Shown here piece by piece: positions 26,203 to 35,246 of a stretch of DNA of 64,000 nt. The translations under genes and the position numbers were made by a program. The notes under the pieces were generated by a model. That model was given only the letters and a program-made list of their open reading frames with translations, was not told the DNA's origin and did not search any database. Source of the DNA: G965197005 sp965197005 (GTDB lineage: Bacteria > Pseudomonadota > Gammaproteobacteria > Pseudomonadales > Oceanobacteraceae); the NCBI GenBank assembly GCA_965197005.1, contig OZ239982.1, positions 2,232,001 to 2,296,000 of the forward strand. The letters run 5' to 3'. Numbering within the stretch: the first letter of the stretch is position 1; each line of letters begins with the position of its first letter.

Positions 26203-27864
26203 TTAATCCTGTGATTTATCCAACGCCACTAAAATCGCCATTAAGCTGGCCGATAAGGTATCGCTATCACGGGCGGCAGCATGGTATTTTTTACCGTTAA
26301 TTTTGGCTTGTACAAAAGCAATGGCCTCTGCATCACTGCCTTTAGTTAAGGCCTTTTCATCAAATTGTTGAATATGAATATCCACACCTATGGATTTATG
26401 TATCGCATTTACAAAAGCACTAACAGCACCACTGCCTTTACCATGCACCAATAACAAATCACTACCATGATTAATACTGGCTTGAATGCGATGTATGTTA
26501 TCTTGTTTATCTACCTGATAACCTGCTAATTGATAATGCTGTGAGCTCGTCAAAAACACCTCGGTAAATAAGTTTTCAATTTCTTCGGTTTTAATTTCTG
26601 CTTGTTGCTTTTCAGCCAATTTTTGCACAGGTTGCGCCAATTCAATTTGCACCCAACGAGGTAGCTTTACTCCCATACTTTGCTCTAATAAATAACTTGC
26701 GCCGCCTTTACCTGACTGGCTATTCACACGAATAACCGATTGATAAGTGCGCCCAATGTCTTCAGGATTAATGGGTAAATACGCTACTTGCCAAGGTTCA
26801 TCATCTTGCTGTTGCTCTAAGCATTTGCGAATGGCATCTTGGTGACTGACCGAAAAAGCGGTATACACCAGCTCCCCAAGCCAAGGGTGGCGTGGGTGGG
26901 TTTTGATATTGGTGCAGCTTTCAACGGTGGCGACCACTTCATCAGCTAGGGTTAAATCCACTTTAGGATCAACACCTTGGCTATATAAATTCATTGCAAA
27001 ATTAAATAAATCCATATTGCCAGTACGCTCACCATTGCCGATTAATGTACCCTCTACACGATCTGCGCCAGCTAATACCGCCATTTCCCCTGCGGCAATG
27101 GCACAGCCTCTGTCATTGTGCGTATGCACACTAACAACAATATGCTCACGCAAGTTGATATGGTCACAAAACCACTCTATTTGATCGGCATAGCGGTTAG
27201 GCATCGACACTTCCACCGTTGAAGGTAAATTGTAAATAACCTTATTGCTGGCACTGGGCTTCCACACTTCACTAACGGCATCACATACGGCAACAGAAAA
27301 TTCAACTTCGGTACTGGAAAAGCTCTCTGGGGAATATTGAAAAACCCAATCGGTAAGCGGATAGGTTTGCGCCACCTGCTGCACTTTTTGTGCGCCTTTT
27401 ACCGCAATCTCTAACACACCATCTTGATTGGTTTTAAACACCCGCTCACGTTGTACTGGAGAGGTTGAGTTATATAAATGCACAATTGCCCGCTCCACAC
27501 CTTTTAAGGCTTCAAAGGTACGTTCTATTTGTTCATCACGGGCTTGGGTTAAAGCCTGTACGGTCACATCTTCTGGAATTTGGTTATGCTCAATTAGCCA
27601 GCGCACAAAGTCATAGTCGGGCTGTGATGCTGCTGGAAAACCAATTTCTATCTCTTTAAAGCCCATTTTTACCAGCAAAGCAAACAGCTGCTTTTTTTGC
27701 TCTACACTCATAGGCTCAACCAAGGCTTGATTGCCATCACGCAAATCCACCGAGCAATATACAGGTGCTTGGGTAATGGTTTGCTCTGGCCAGCGGCGGT
27801 TAGCTTTACTCACAGGGGTAAAGGGCTGGTATTTACGATGATTAAAACTGACTTTAGATGCCAT
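26203..27864 (-). CDS. leuA: 2-isopropylmalate synthase
   Basis: 553 residues, the long LeuA form. The catalytic TIM barrel starts with YCSVDLRDGNQAL near residue 35 and holds the metal-binding HTHNDRGC. The C-terminal LeuA dimer/regulatory domain, from about residue 430, has HGKGSGAVSAFVNAIHK. It condenses acetyl-CoA with 2-oxoisovalerate as the first step of leucine synthesis and is feedback-inhibited by leucine in the family. It stands alone, divergent from an Lrp-type regulator with a 142-bp shared promoter region, so local control by that regulator is possible. Confidence 0.96.
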   Translation of the reverse strand: MASKVSFNHRKYQPFTPVSKANRRWPEQTITQAPVYCSVDLRDGNQALVEPMSVEQKKQLFALLVKMGFKEIEIGFPAASQPDYDFVRWLIEHNQIPEDVTVQALTQARDEQIERTFEALKGVERAIVHLYNSTSPVQRERVFKTNQDGVLEIAVKGAQKVQQVAQTYPLTDWVFQYSPESFSSTEVEFSVAVCDAVSEVWKPSASNKVIYNLPSTVEVSMPNRYADQIEWFCDHINLREHIVVSVHTHNDRGCAIAAGEMAVLAGADRVEGTLIGNGERTGNMDLFNFAMNLYSQGVDPKVDLTLADEVVATVESCTNIKTHPRHPWLGELVYTAFSVSHQDAIRKCLEQQQDDEPWQVAYLPINPEDIGRTYQSVIRVNSQSGKGGASYLLEQSMGVKLPRWVQIELAQPVQKLAEKQQAEIKTEEIENLFTEVFLTSSQHYQLAGYQVDKQDNIHRIQASINHGSDLLLVHGKGSGAVSAFVNAIHKSIGVDIHIQQFDEKALTKGSDAEAIAFVQAKINGKKYHAAARDSDTLSASLMAILVALDKSQD

Positions 27865-28006
27865 ATATATGCCTTATAATTAAATTAGTATAAAGGCTCA
27901 TTATATATAAGGTTATGTCAAATTACTTTGCAAAAATCGGTTATTTTTTTATTTTTTTAGGTTATTATTGCTCAACAATTAAATTTTAAGCAATAAATGG
28001 TAATGT

Positions 28007-28492
28007 ATGCAGCTTGACCGTATTGATTATAAAATTTTAGATGCCCTCCAAAAAGAAGGCAATCTAAGTAACTTGCAATTAGCCGAGAAAGTGTCACTCT
28101 CGCCATCGCCCTGCTCAAGGCGAGTAAAAGCATTACAAGAAGCTGGTTTTATTGTAGGTTATAAAGCCCTACTTAATGCCAAACAGCTGGGTCTGGACTT
28201 AATGGCACTCATTCATGTCAGCATGGATAGGCACATTCCAGAACGCTTTGAACTATTTGAGCAAGAGATTAAACACTGCCCTCAGGTACTAGAATGTTAT
28301 TTAATTACCGGACAGTCTGCCGATTTTATTTTAAAAGTATTGGTAGCTGATATGCAGGCATATCAACAATTTTTATTGGGCAAACTGACCCGCATTTCAG
28401 GTGTGACGGGTGTGCATTCCAGCTTTGTAATGCGCTCTATTATTCATCATGGGCATATTCCTTTAACTCATCAACATAAGGAAAATATATGA
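28007..28492 (+). CDS. Lrp/AsnC-family regulator
   Basis: 161 residues. An N-terminal helix-turn-helix (LDRIDYKILDALQKEGNLSN, about residues 2-60, with SPSPCSRRVKALQ as recognition helix) precedes an alpha-beta ligand domain (VLECYLITGQSADFILKVLV). These regulators respond to amino acids, often leucine or lysine, and form octamers. The divergent position next to leuA suggests it may sense or control leucine supply. Its stop overlaps the yciH start (ATGA). The start has only a weak ribosome site (GGTAAT). Confidence 0.92.
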   Translation: MQLDRIDYKILDALQKEGNLSNLQLAEKVSLSPSPCSRRVKALQEAGFIVGYKALLNAKQLGLDLMALIHVSMDRHIPERFELFEQEIKHCPQVLECYLITGQSADFILKVLVADMQAYQQFLLGKLTRISGVTGVHSSFVMRSIIHHGHIPLTHQHKENI

Positions 28493-28839
28493 AACAGCAA
28501 CTAGGTTCACTGGTATATTCCACCGAAGTCGGCAGAACCTGCCCCCAATGTCGCCAAGCAATTGCAGCATGCAGTTGCCAACAAACGCATATTTTAGGCG
28601 ATGGCAACGTTCGTATTCAAAGAGAAAGCAAGGGGCGAGGAGGCAAAACCGTGACCCTAGTTACAGGCTTACCCTTAACTGCAAACGAACTTAAAACGCT
28701 ACTTAAAACCCTTAAAAAGAAATGCGGTACAGGCGGTGCTGTTAAAGAGGGTAATCTTGAAATACAAGGGGATAAGCGCGAGCTGTTATACAACGAACTA
28801 AAAAAAGCAGGCTATGATGTCAAACTTGCTGGAGGCTAA
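28489..28839 (+). CDS. yciH: SUI1/eIF1-like translation factor YciH
   Basis: 116 residues. After a short Cys-containing N-terminus (CPQCRQAIAACSC, perhaps a metal site), the SUI1 domain follows: GRGGKTVTLVTGLPL, LKTLLKTLKKKCGTGGAVK, then a C-terminal QGDKRELLYNELKKAGY. YciH is the bacterial homologue of eIF1 and has been linked to start-codon fidelity and stress translation. It overlaps the lrp-type gene upstream by 4 bp and tadA downstream by 26 bp, making a compact three-gene unit. Confidence 0.92.
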   Translation: MKQQLGSLVYSTEVGRTCPQCRQAIAACSCQQTHILGDGNVRIQRESKGRGGKTVTLVTGLPLTANELKTLLKTLKKKCGTGGAVKEGNLEIQGDKRELLYNELKKAGYDVKLAGG

Positions 28840-29332
28840 TGCCTATTTGGGCAAACCAGTTACAAACCATCAACAAGGCATGCAGTTTGCCTTAGAGTTA
28901 GCCCGGCTTGCTTATCAAACAGAAGAAGTTCCCATTGGTGCAGTATTGGTTAAAGGGCAAAAAATTATTGGTGTTGGCTTTAATCAATGCATTCAAAGCC
29001 AAGACCCCAGCGCCCATGCAGAGATGCTTGCCATTCGCCAAGGGGCAAAAACACTGAACAATTACCGCTTACTAGACAGCACCTTATACGTTACCCTTGA
29101 ACCCTGTGCCATGTGTGCAGGTTTATTAGTACATGCACGTATCAAACAACTGGTATTTGCTACCTTTGAGCCAAAGGCAGGGGCAGTGGGTAGTACCTGT
29201 AATTTGCTTGAGCGAGCGCACAATAATCATCAAATAGAGGTGATAAGCGGTGTATTAGCCGATACCAGTAGTACATTATTAAGTCAGTTTTTTAAAGAAA
29301 GACGAGCACAAAAGAAAGCGGTTAAAGGATAA
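28814..29332 (+). CDS. tadA: tRNA-specific adenosine deaminase
   Basis: 172 residues. The zinc-deaminase signature is complete: HAEMLAI (zinc His and proton-shuttle Glu) and PCAMCAG (two zinc Cys). Around it are EVPIGAVLVKGQKIIGVGFN and HARIKQLVFATFEPKAGA. It converts A34 to inosine in tRNA-Arg(ACG). The chosen ATG overlaps yciH; a start at the internal MQFALELA is also possible, since known TadA proteins begin near that helix. The gene is convergent with the response regulator, 15 bp away. Confidence 0.95.
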   Translation: MMSNLLEANAYLGKPVTNHQQGMQFALELARLAYQTEEVPIGAVLVKGQKIIGVGFNQCIQSQDPSAHAEMLAIRQGAKTLNNYRLLDSTLYVTLEPCAMCAGLLVHARIKQLVFATFEPKAGAVGSTCNLLERAHNNHQIEVISGVLADTSSTLLSQFFKERRAQKKAVKG

Positions 29333-29347
29333 ATAGCTCAATTAATG

Positions 29348-29977
29348 CTATTTATACCCATATTGTTGTGCAAAAATAACCAGCTCTGTACGGGTTTTTA
29401 CCTTAAAAAGGCGCATTAAGCTGGCAATATGATTACGGGCAGTATTTTCACTAATAAATAATTTTCTGGCGATTTGTTTATTGCTGGCACCAATACAAAC
29501 CATATCTAATACTTCTAACTGACGGCGACTCAAAGCAAGACTCTCTACTTGCATAGAGACATTGCAATCAGAAGGCTTATATTCACTACAAAGTAAATTT
29601 TCGACCAGCTCTTTTATCACCTCAGGCGCACAATTTTTATGCAAAAAGTAATGCGCTCCTTTTTCTAAACAACGTTCTTTTTGTTTATAGTCACAACTGG
29701 CACTAAGCATAACAATATAAGCCTCTGGCCAGCGTTCTTTCAAGACTTTAAGGCTATCAATACCATTCACTCCAGGCAAATTAATATCCAATAAAATCAA
29801 CTGGACATCAGTTTTAATATCAATAACATCGCTTAGTCTGCCTGCCTCTAAAATATAATCAATTTTAACGCTATCTGAAATCAATAACTTAATGCCCGCA
29901 CGAAATAACTCATGGTCATCAATTAGTAGTAAATTGCCTTTTGGCTGAATAAGATTTCTTTGCATCAGTGTCGTCAT
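29348..29977 (-). CDS. NarL/FixJ-type response regulator
   Basis: 209 residues. A receiver domain covers about 15-130, with LLLIDDHELFRAG (acidic pocket) and the phospho-acceptor Asp in LILLDINLPG. A LuxR helix-turn-helix follows at about 145-205 (LSRRQLEVLDMVCIGAS, then ARKLFISENTARNHIAS). It should be activated by a histidine kinase and bind DNA. No kinase is nearby, so it is an orphan. The 208 bp upstream hold only AT-rich sequence. Confidence 0.93.
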   Translation of the reverse strand: MTTLMQRNLIQPKGNLLLIDDHELFRAGIKLLISDSVKIDYILEAGRLSDVIDIKTDVQLILLDINLPGVNGIDSLKVLKERWPEAYIVMLSASCDYKQKERCLEKGAHYFLHKNCAPEVIKELVENLLCSEYKPSDCNVSMQVESLALSRRQLEVLDMVCIGASNKQIARKLFISENTARNHIASLMRLFKVKTRTELVIFAQQYGYK

Positions 29978-30185
29978 TTACTTGCCCTATCTACTAAGCA
30001 CTCAAATTAAATAATCGATTTTAATTTTCATTATTGAGGAAAGATAGATTAAAAAGCAATGAATAGCTAAAAAAATAGTACATATATACCATAAAAAAGT
30101 CCTCACTTTACAACAAAAGCAAACTACTTGCGTGCATCTAAAAAATAACCTTATCTATTTATTAATTGCCCTAAAGGCACTACCT

Positions 30186-30989
30186 CTAAAGCCATGTTTG
30201 ATAAAAATCTTGTAATGCTTCTGCAACCTCATCTGGCTTTTCTACAGCGGCTGAATGCCCTGCATTGGCGATGGTATATAATTTTGCACCCGCAATTTGT
30301 GCGTGCATTTGTGCAGCGCAAGCAGGCTTGGTAGACACATCTTGTTCACCGACAATCACCGCTGTTGGCAGTTTAATTTTTCCTAATTCATCAACAAAAC
30401 AAGTACGACTAAAAATACCTTTGCCAAAGGCAATCACCGCTGGCTTATGCTGTGAGGTAATGATGTTCTTCCACATTTTAACCTCTTCTTTGCGTGTTTT
30501 ATCTTGCAAAAAATCACGATAAAATAATAATTTCATGGCTTGGTTAATTACCGGCCACCAGCCAATATTTTTTACAATCCACATCAGCACATCATATTGT
30601 TTTAAATCACTTTCAGGTTCAGCGGCAGCTGAGGTATCCATTAATACAATGGATTTCAGCAAGTCGGGGCGACGTACGGCAATACGCATAGCAATAAACC
30701 CACCTGTGGACATGCCCACAAAATGCACTGGTGCAATATTTAACGCCTCAATAAAGGCAATGGCATCATCGACCAGATTATCCAGCTCATAACCTTGGGT
30801 GGGCGTTGCGCTTTGTCCGTGCCCTCGATGATCGTAAGCAAGACAGCGACACTGCGTTTTAAGCGCATCAATTTGCCCCTGAAACATACGATTGTCCATT
30901 AAATAGCCATGAGAAAAAACAACCGTTTCTGCCCCCTTACCAACATCTTGATAAAAAAGCTCAACCTGATTGACATGAATTTTAGGCAT
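30186..30989 (-). CDS. alpha/beta hydrolase
   Basis: 267 residues, a complete alpha/beta hydrolase. The oxyanion region is FSHGYLMDNRMF near residue 26, the nucleophile elbow is GMSTGGF with Ser near 95, the acid is in VGEQDVSTKP near 215, and the His is in NAGHSAAVEKP near 243. It resembles the 3-oxoadipate enol-lactonase/esterase group, but with no pathway genes around it the substrate is not known. Confidence 0.85.
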   Translation of the reverse strand: MPKIHVNQVELFYQDVGKGAETVVFSHGYLMDNRMFQGQIDALKTQCRCLAYDHRGHGQSATPTQGYELDNLVDDAIAFIEALNIAPVHFVGMSTGGFIAMRIAVRRPDLLKSIVLMDTSAAAEPESDLKQYDVLMWIVKNIGWWPVINQAMKLLFYRDFLQDKTRKEEVKMWKNIITSQHKPAVIAFGKGIFSRTCFVDELGKIKLPTAVIVGEQDVSTKPACAAQMHAQIAGAKLYTIANAGHSAAVEKPDEVAEALQDFYQTWL

Positions 30990-31151
30990 TGCATCTTCCT
31001 CTTTTATTTTTATTTTAAACCAAGGGATAATCCAAACCTTTGCATAAAAATACTAGCTGTGCAAGCACTTAAGAAAAACTGTTTTTGTCCCTTGTTACGC
31101 ACTCTGTTAGAATGCACTTATATTTTATTTTACAGTAGGAATTTTAGACTT

Positions 31152-31814
31152 ATGGCACAACAAAGTATCGTTTTAGAAACGCCCACAGGCTCTAATCATA
31201 TTTTGCTACATTCTTGTTGTGCGCCTTGTTCTGGCGATGTGATGGAGCGCATGACTGATGCAGGGATTAAATATACCATTTTCTTTTACAACCCAAACAT
31301 TCACCCTTTAAAAGAATATCTAATTCGTAAAGATGAAAACATTCGCTTTGCAGAAAAACTAAATATTCCATTTATAGACGCTGATTACGATGTAAAAAAT
31401 TGGTTTGAACGAGTTAAGGGTTTAGAGTTTTCGCCTGAACGTGGGGAACGCTGTACAGAATGCTTTGATATGCGCTTTGAGCGCACCGCTTTATACGCCC
31501 ATGAAAATAACTTCGATACCTTTACCAGTTGTTTAGGCATTTCACGCTGGAAAAATATGCAACAAATTAATGACTGCGGCATACGGGCGGCAGCTCGCTA
31601 TCCTAATATGCACTACTGGACGTTTAATTGGCGTAAAAAAGGCGGCTCCTCTCGTATGGTAGAGATTGCCAAACGGGAACGCTTTTATCAGCAAGAATAT
31701 TGTGGCTGTGCCTATTCATTGCGTGATACAAACCGCTGGCGTAAAGAAAATGGACGCGATTTAATTCGTATTGGTGTGCAGTACTACGGTAACGAAGAAT
31801 TGCCTAGCTCTTAG
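31152..31814 (+). CDS. queH: epoxyqueuosine reductase QueH
   Basis: 220 residues from the ATG at 31152. TAGGA lies upstream, and the longer open frame starting at 30909 would overlap the divergent neighbour. The family (DUF208) Cys motifs are complete: LLHSCCAPCSGD near the N-terminus, RCTECFDMR in the middle, and YCGCAYS near the C-terminus. Together they supply the iron-sulfur cluster and redox Cys. QueH reduces epoxyqueuosine to queuosine, the last step of Q34 tRNA modification, replacing cobalamin-dependent QueG. Confidence 0.93.
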   Translation: MAQQSIVLETPTGSNHILLHSCCAPCSGDVMERMTDAGIKYTIFFYNPNIHPLKEYLIRKDENIRFAEKLNIPFIDADYDVKNWFERVKGLEFSPERGERCTECFDMRFERTALYAHENNFDTFTSCLGISRWKNMQQINDCGIRAAARYPNMHYWTFNWRKKGGSSRMVEIAKRERFYQQEYCGCAYSLRDTNRWRKENGRDLIRIGVQYYGNEELPSS

Positions 31815-31832
31815 CGTTGTTTCAGGTCTATT

Positions 31833-32738
31833 TTAAGGCACATTGGCAGCAGCATAAGGTTCAATATCAGTATTTGGCTGGCGACGAAAACGCTTATAAA
31901 TCCAGTTGTATTGATTAATATCTAAATTAATACAGTCTTCAATGCCCTTATTCATGGCACTTAAACAGGCTATTTTATCAGTGCTATAAATATTTTCATC
32001 AGGTGCAATAAAATGCACATCAAAGCCTTTGCCATGAGCCAGGCGCACAGCGCAGGCAAATACAACCTGACATTGCGTTTTCTGAATAAGCTCGTAGGGT
32101 AATGCAGGAGTAAGTGCATGGGCGGCATATAAAGGTGCAAATTCCCCCCGCTCTGGCTTTGGCTCTTGATCAGGCAAAAAACCAACTACCCCACCTGCTT
32201 GTAAGGTACTAAACAAACTGGCAACGCCTTGTCTTGTAGTGGGGACAAGATGCATACCTGTTTGTGCTCTTTGTACCTCCATCCACGCATTAAAATGTTT
32301 ATTTTTAAGTGGTTTATACATAGCTGTAATGGGAGTGTATTGGGTCATAGTGGCATTTAAAATTTCCCAATTTGCCTGATGCGGTGCAAGAATTAACAAT
32401 CCTTTAGAATGGGCTAAGCCCTGTGTTAATAGCTGCAAATTATGAACTTGACGTAATAAGGCAAGGATATTCTTTGGTGTATCTGCCCACATTGTCCCCA
32501 TTTCAGCAAAACTCATACCTGCATTGATTAAACTGTTTTGGATAATTTGCTCATGCTCATCAGTACTTAATTGGGGGTGGGTTAAACTGAGATTAACTCT
32601 AGTGACTTCTCTTGCTCTGGTACGCAGCCGATAGAGCAATTTGCCAATTTGTCGCCCTATAAACTGTGAAATATTAAAGGGAATAAATGCCAATAGCTTT
32701 AAGAATAAAATAGCAAGGTAGGTAATCAGGCGCTTCAA
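31833..32738 (-). CDS. LpxL/LpxM-family lipid A acyltransferase
   Basis: 301 residues. An N-terminal hydrophobic anchor (ITYLAILFLKLLAFIPF) precedes the catalytic HQANWE (His-x4-Glu) near residue 120 and the conserved LPDQEPK near 190. The family (HtrB/LpxL/MsbB) transfers a secondary acyl chain to lipid A at the inner membrane. Which chain position is served cannot be decided here, so I leave the symbol open. It is convergent with queH. Confidence 0.9.
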   Translation of the reverse strand: MKRLITYLAILFLKLLAFIPFNISQFIGRQIGKLLYRLRTRAREVTRVNLSLTHPQLSTDEHEQIIQNSLINAGMSFAEMGTMWADTPKNILALLRQVHNLQLLTQGLAHSKGLLILAPHQANWEILNATMTQYTPITAMYKPLKNKHFNAWMEVQRAQTGMHLVPTTRQGVASLFSTLQAGGVVGFLPDQEPKPERGEFAPLYAAHALTPALPYELIQKTQCQVVFACAVRLAHGKGFDVHFIAPDENIYSTDKIACLSAMNKGIEDCINLDINQYNWIYKRFRRQPNTDIEPYAAANVP

Positions 32739-32878
32739 GGTTTTTCCTTTATTTTCAATTGCGTAAATTACACCATAGGCTAGAGGTGAAATGCAATATT
32801 TCTCGTTTTTTTCACTTATTTAACAGCTAACTGTATTTTCTTTGCTATGATTAAACATAAAATAATAGGAAATAAAAA

Positions 32879-34528
32879 GTGCAGCTGGAAAAAGAATTAG
32901 CCAAAAAATATATTTTAATCATAGATGATAAAGTAGAAGCACGTAGCTCATTAAAGCGCATGCTTACCTCTTTGGGTGCCGTGCATATTTATACCGCACT
33001 AGACGGTATTGAAGGCATGCAAAAAATGGGGGAGCGTGATTATGATATGGTTTTTTCTGACTACAACTTAGGCAAAGGCAAAGATGGGCAGCAAGTATTA
33101 GAAGAAGCACGCCATATTAAATTACTCAAAGCCAGCGCCATGTTTATTATGATTACCAGTGAAAATGCCATTGATATGGTTATGGGCGCATTAGAATACG
33201 AACCTGATGACTATATTACACGTCCTTTTAGCCTAAAAGTATTACAAGAGCGTTTACAGCAAAGTCTTTATATTAAAAAGAAAATGCAATCTGTAAACCA
33301 AGCCTTAGACAATAATGACCGACAAGCCGCCATAGCACAGTGCTTACAAGTCATTAAAAAATACCCTCGTATTAAAATGTCTGTTGCCCGTACATTAGGT
33401 AACTTATATTTAAAAGACAAACAATACCCCCAAGCAGAGGCCATTTATAAAAACCTTGCCGAACAACAAGAAATTAGTTGGGTGCAATTAGGCTTAGCGG
33501 TTTGCCATTACCATCAGGCACGTTTTGATGAAGCTGAAGCATTATTAAAGCAAACACTGATTGCTTATCCTTTATATGTACAATGCCATGACTGGTTAGC
33601 TAAAATTTATGTACATAAACAACAACCTAAAAAAGCATTAAAAGAGCTAGAAAGAGCAACAGACATTTCACCTAAAGTAATTTTAAGGCAAATGGAACTA
33701 GGAGACTTAGCCTTACAAACACAGCAATATTCAATTGCTAGAAATGCATTTAGCCATGCAATTACCTTAGGTCAGCACTCTTGCTATAAAAACAAAAGCA
33801 ATAACTTAAATTATGTAACCTCGGTAATTGAAGAGCTGCCCAATCTCAGTTCTTTTCGTGAGAAACAGCTACATATTCGCAAAGCCAACAAAGCATTAAA
33901 CGACTTTAGAGCAGAAAGTAATGCCCAATTTGATATGCTTTATTCATCAGCCATTTTGGAATACAAATTAGCCATTGCCACCAATGACAAAGAGCGTCAA
34001 CGTGCCGCCTTAGATAAAGCACATGATTATCAAAAAAATATGGAGGCGTTATCCAAGCAGCAAAAAATTGAACTGGTAAAATTACAAATTAGTAACAATC
34101 AACATATTCGTGCACGCCAACATTTATTTGAATTAAAACAAGGCTCATTAAGCAATACAGATGAAATTAAACTCTACGAACTAGAAAGCAAACTTGATCC
34201 AGTGGTCATTCGTGAGTATGCCGCCACATTAAATGAACGGGGCGTAGAGCTATATAGCCAAAAACTTTATGACGAAGCGGCCTGCGTATTTAATGAAGCC
34301 ATTACCTTTGAAGAAGCAGGCACAAGTGTTTTAATGAACGCCATACAAACCAAACTGACCTATGCTGAAAATCACCCAGAGGTTGCCAAACAGCAAGCAC
34401 AAGAATGCACCCCTATTTTTGCTCGTATTCATCAATTAAGCCCTGAAGACAAGCGTTACTCTCGCTATCAGGAATTAAAAAAACGATGGCATAGTTTCAA
34501 ACACCAGCCAGTCCAACAAGATACCTAA
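32879..34528 (+). CDS. response regulator with TPR repeats
   Basis: 549 residues starting at GTG, with AGGA nine bases upstream. A receiver domain at about 10-135 has ILIIDDKVEARSS, the phospho-acceptor in VFSDYNLGKG, and ITSEN plus YITRPFSLK as the Thr and Lys switches. The remaining 400 residues are helical TPR-like repeats (YPQAEAIYKNLAEQQ, FDEAEALLKQTLIAYP, PKKALKELERATDISP). There is no DNA-binding domain, so output is probably protein-protein. This architecture is known in Pseudomonas-type gammaproteobacteria, but its role is not established. The stop overlaps the convergent pyrE stop. Confidence 0.88.
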   Translation: MQLEKELAKKYILIIDDKVEARSSLKRMLTSLGAVHIYTALDGIEGMQKMGERDYDMVFSDYNLGKGKDGQQVLEEARHIKLLKASAMFIMITSENAIDMVMGALEYEPDDYITRPFSLKVLQERLQQSLYIKKKMQSVNQALDNNDRQAAIAQCLQVIKKYPRIKMSVARTLGNLYLKDKQYPQAEAIYKNLAEQQEISWVQLGLAVCHYHQARFDEAEALLKQTLIAYPLYVQCHDWLAKIYVHKQQPKKALKELERATDISPKVILRQMELGDLALQTQQYSIARNAFSHAITLGQHSCYKNKSNNLNYVTSVIEELPNLSSFREKQLHIRKANKALNDFRAESNAQFDMLYSSAILEYKLAIATNDKERQRAALDKAHDYQKNMEALSKQQKIELVKLQISNNQHIRARQHLFELKQGSLSNTDEIKLYELESKLDPVVIREYAATLNERGVELYSQKLYDEAACVFNEAITFEEAGTSVLMNAIQTKLTYAENHPEVAKQQAQECTPIFARIHQLSPEDKRYSRYQELKKRWHSFKHQPVQQDT

Positions 34529-35169
34529 ACCCCGTAACGCTCACGGTATGCTGCTAACGCATATGCCTGTTGTTTAAAGGCACTTTGTGATTGCACATAA
34601 CTTAGCACCTGCTCTAAATTAACCACCGAGTGAACACACAAATTAAATTCTTGTTGTACCTCAGCGATAGCAGACTGCTCATTTTGTCCTTTTTCTTGCC
34701 TATCTAATGCCACCAAGACAGATGCTGCCTGAGCTTGAGGATAGTTTTCTAGTAAACTCATTACCTCACGAATGGCCGTACCTGCGGTAATCACATCATC
34801 AACAATCAATAACTGACCTTTTAACTCAGAGCCCACCAATAGGCCACCTTCCCCATGATTTTTTTGTTCTTTGCGATTAAACGCATAAGGCACATCACGA
34901 GAAAATTGCTGATATAACGCCACACTCAAACTGCTAGCAAGAGGAATGCCTTTATAAGCTGGACCAAAAACCATATCAAACACCAAGTTTTTTTCAGCAC
35001 ACGCCTGTGCATAAAACTCGCCTAGCTTGGCTAATGCCTTACCTGTATTAAATAATCCTGCATTAAAAAAATAAGGACTAATGCGCCCTGACTTTAACTT
35101 AAACTCCCCAAATGACAGCACTTTTTGCTCAATAGCAAATTCAATAAATGCTTTTTGATACGCAAACAT
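34525..35169 (-). CDS. pyrE: orotate phosphoribosyltransferase
   Basis: 214 residues from the ATG at 35169, chosen because GAGG lies nine bases upstream and FAYQKAFIEFAIEQKVLSFG aligns with the usual PyrE N-terminus. FKLKSGRISPYFFNAG and the PRPP loop LLIVDDVITAGTAI are intact. It makes OMP from orotate and PRPP in pyrimidine synthesis. It is divergent from crc, the arrangement known in Pseudomonas. Confidence 0.96.
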   Translation of the reverse strand: MFAYQKAFIEFAIEQKVLSFGEFKLKSGRISPYFFNAGLFNTGKALAKLGEFYAQACAEKNLVFDMVFGPAYKGIPLASSLSVALYQQFSRDVPYAFNRKEQKNHGEGGLLVGSELKGQLLIVDDVITAGTAIREVMSLLENYPQAQAASVLVALDRQEKGQNEQSAIAEVQQEFNLCVHSVVNLEQVLSYVQSQSAFKQQAYALAAYRERYGV

Positions 35170-35246
35170 AGATATTAACCTCAATATAATTTAAGACTAG
35201 CGACAAATTGAGGTATCATACCCCCATTGAAAGTCAGGAACCAACT

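Noticed and set aside
30909..31151. N-terminal extension of QueH
   Set aside because: It would run through the divergent promoter and the hydrolase start; the ATG at 31152 has a ribosome site and fits the family length.
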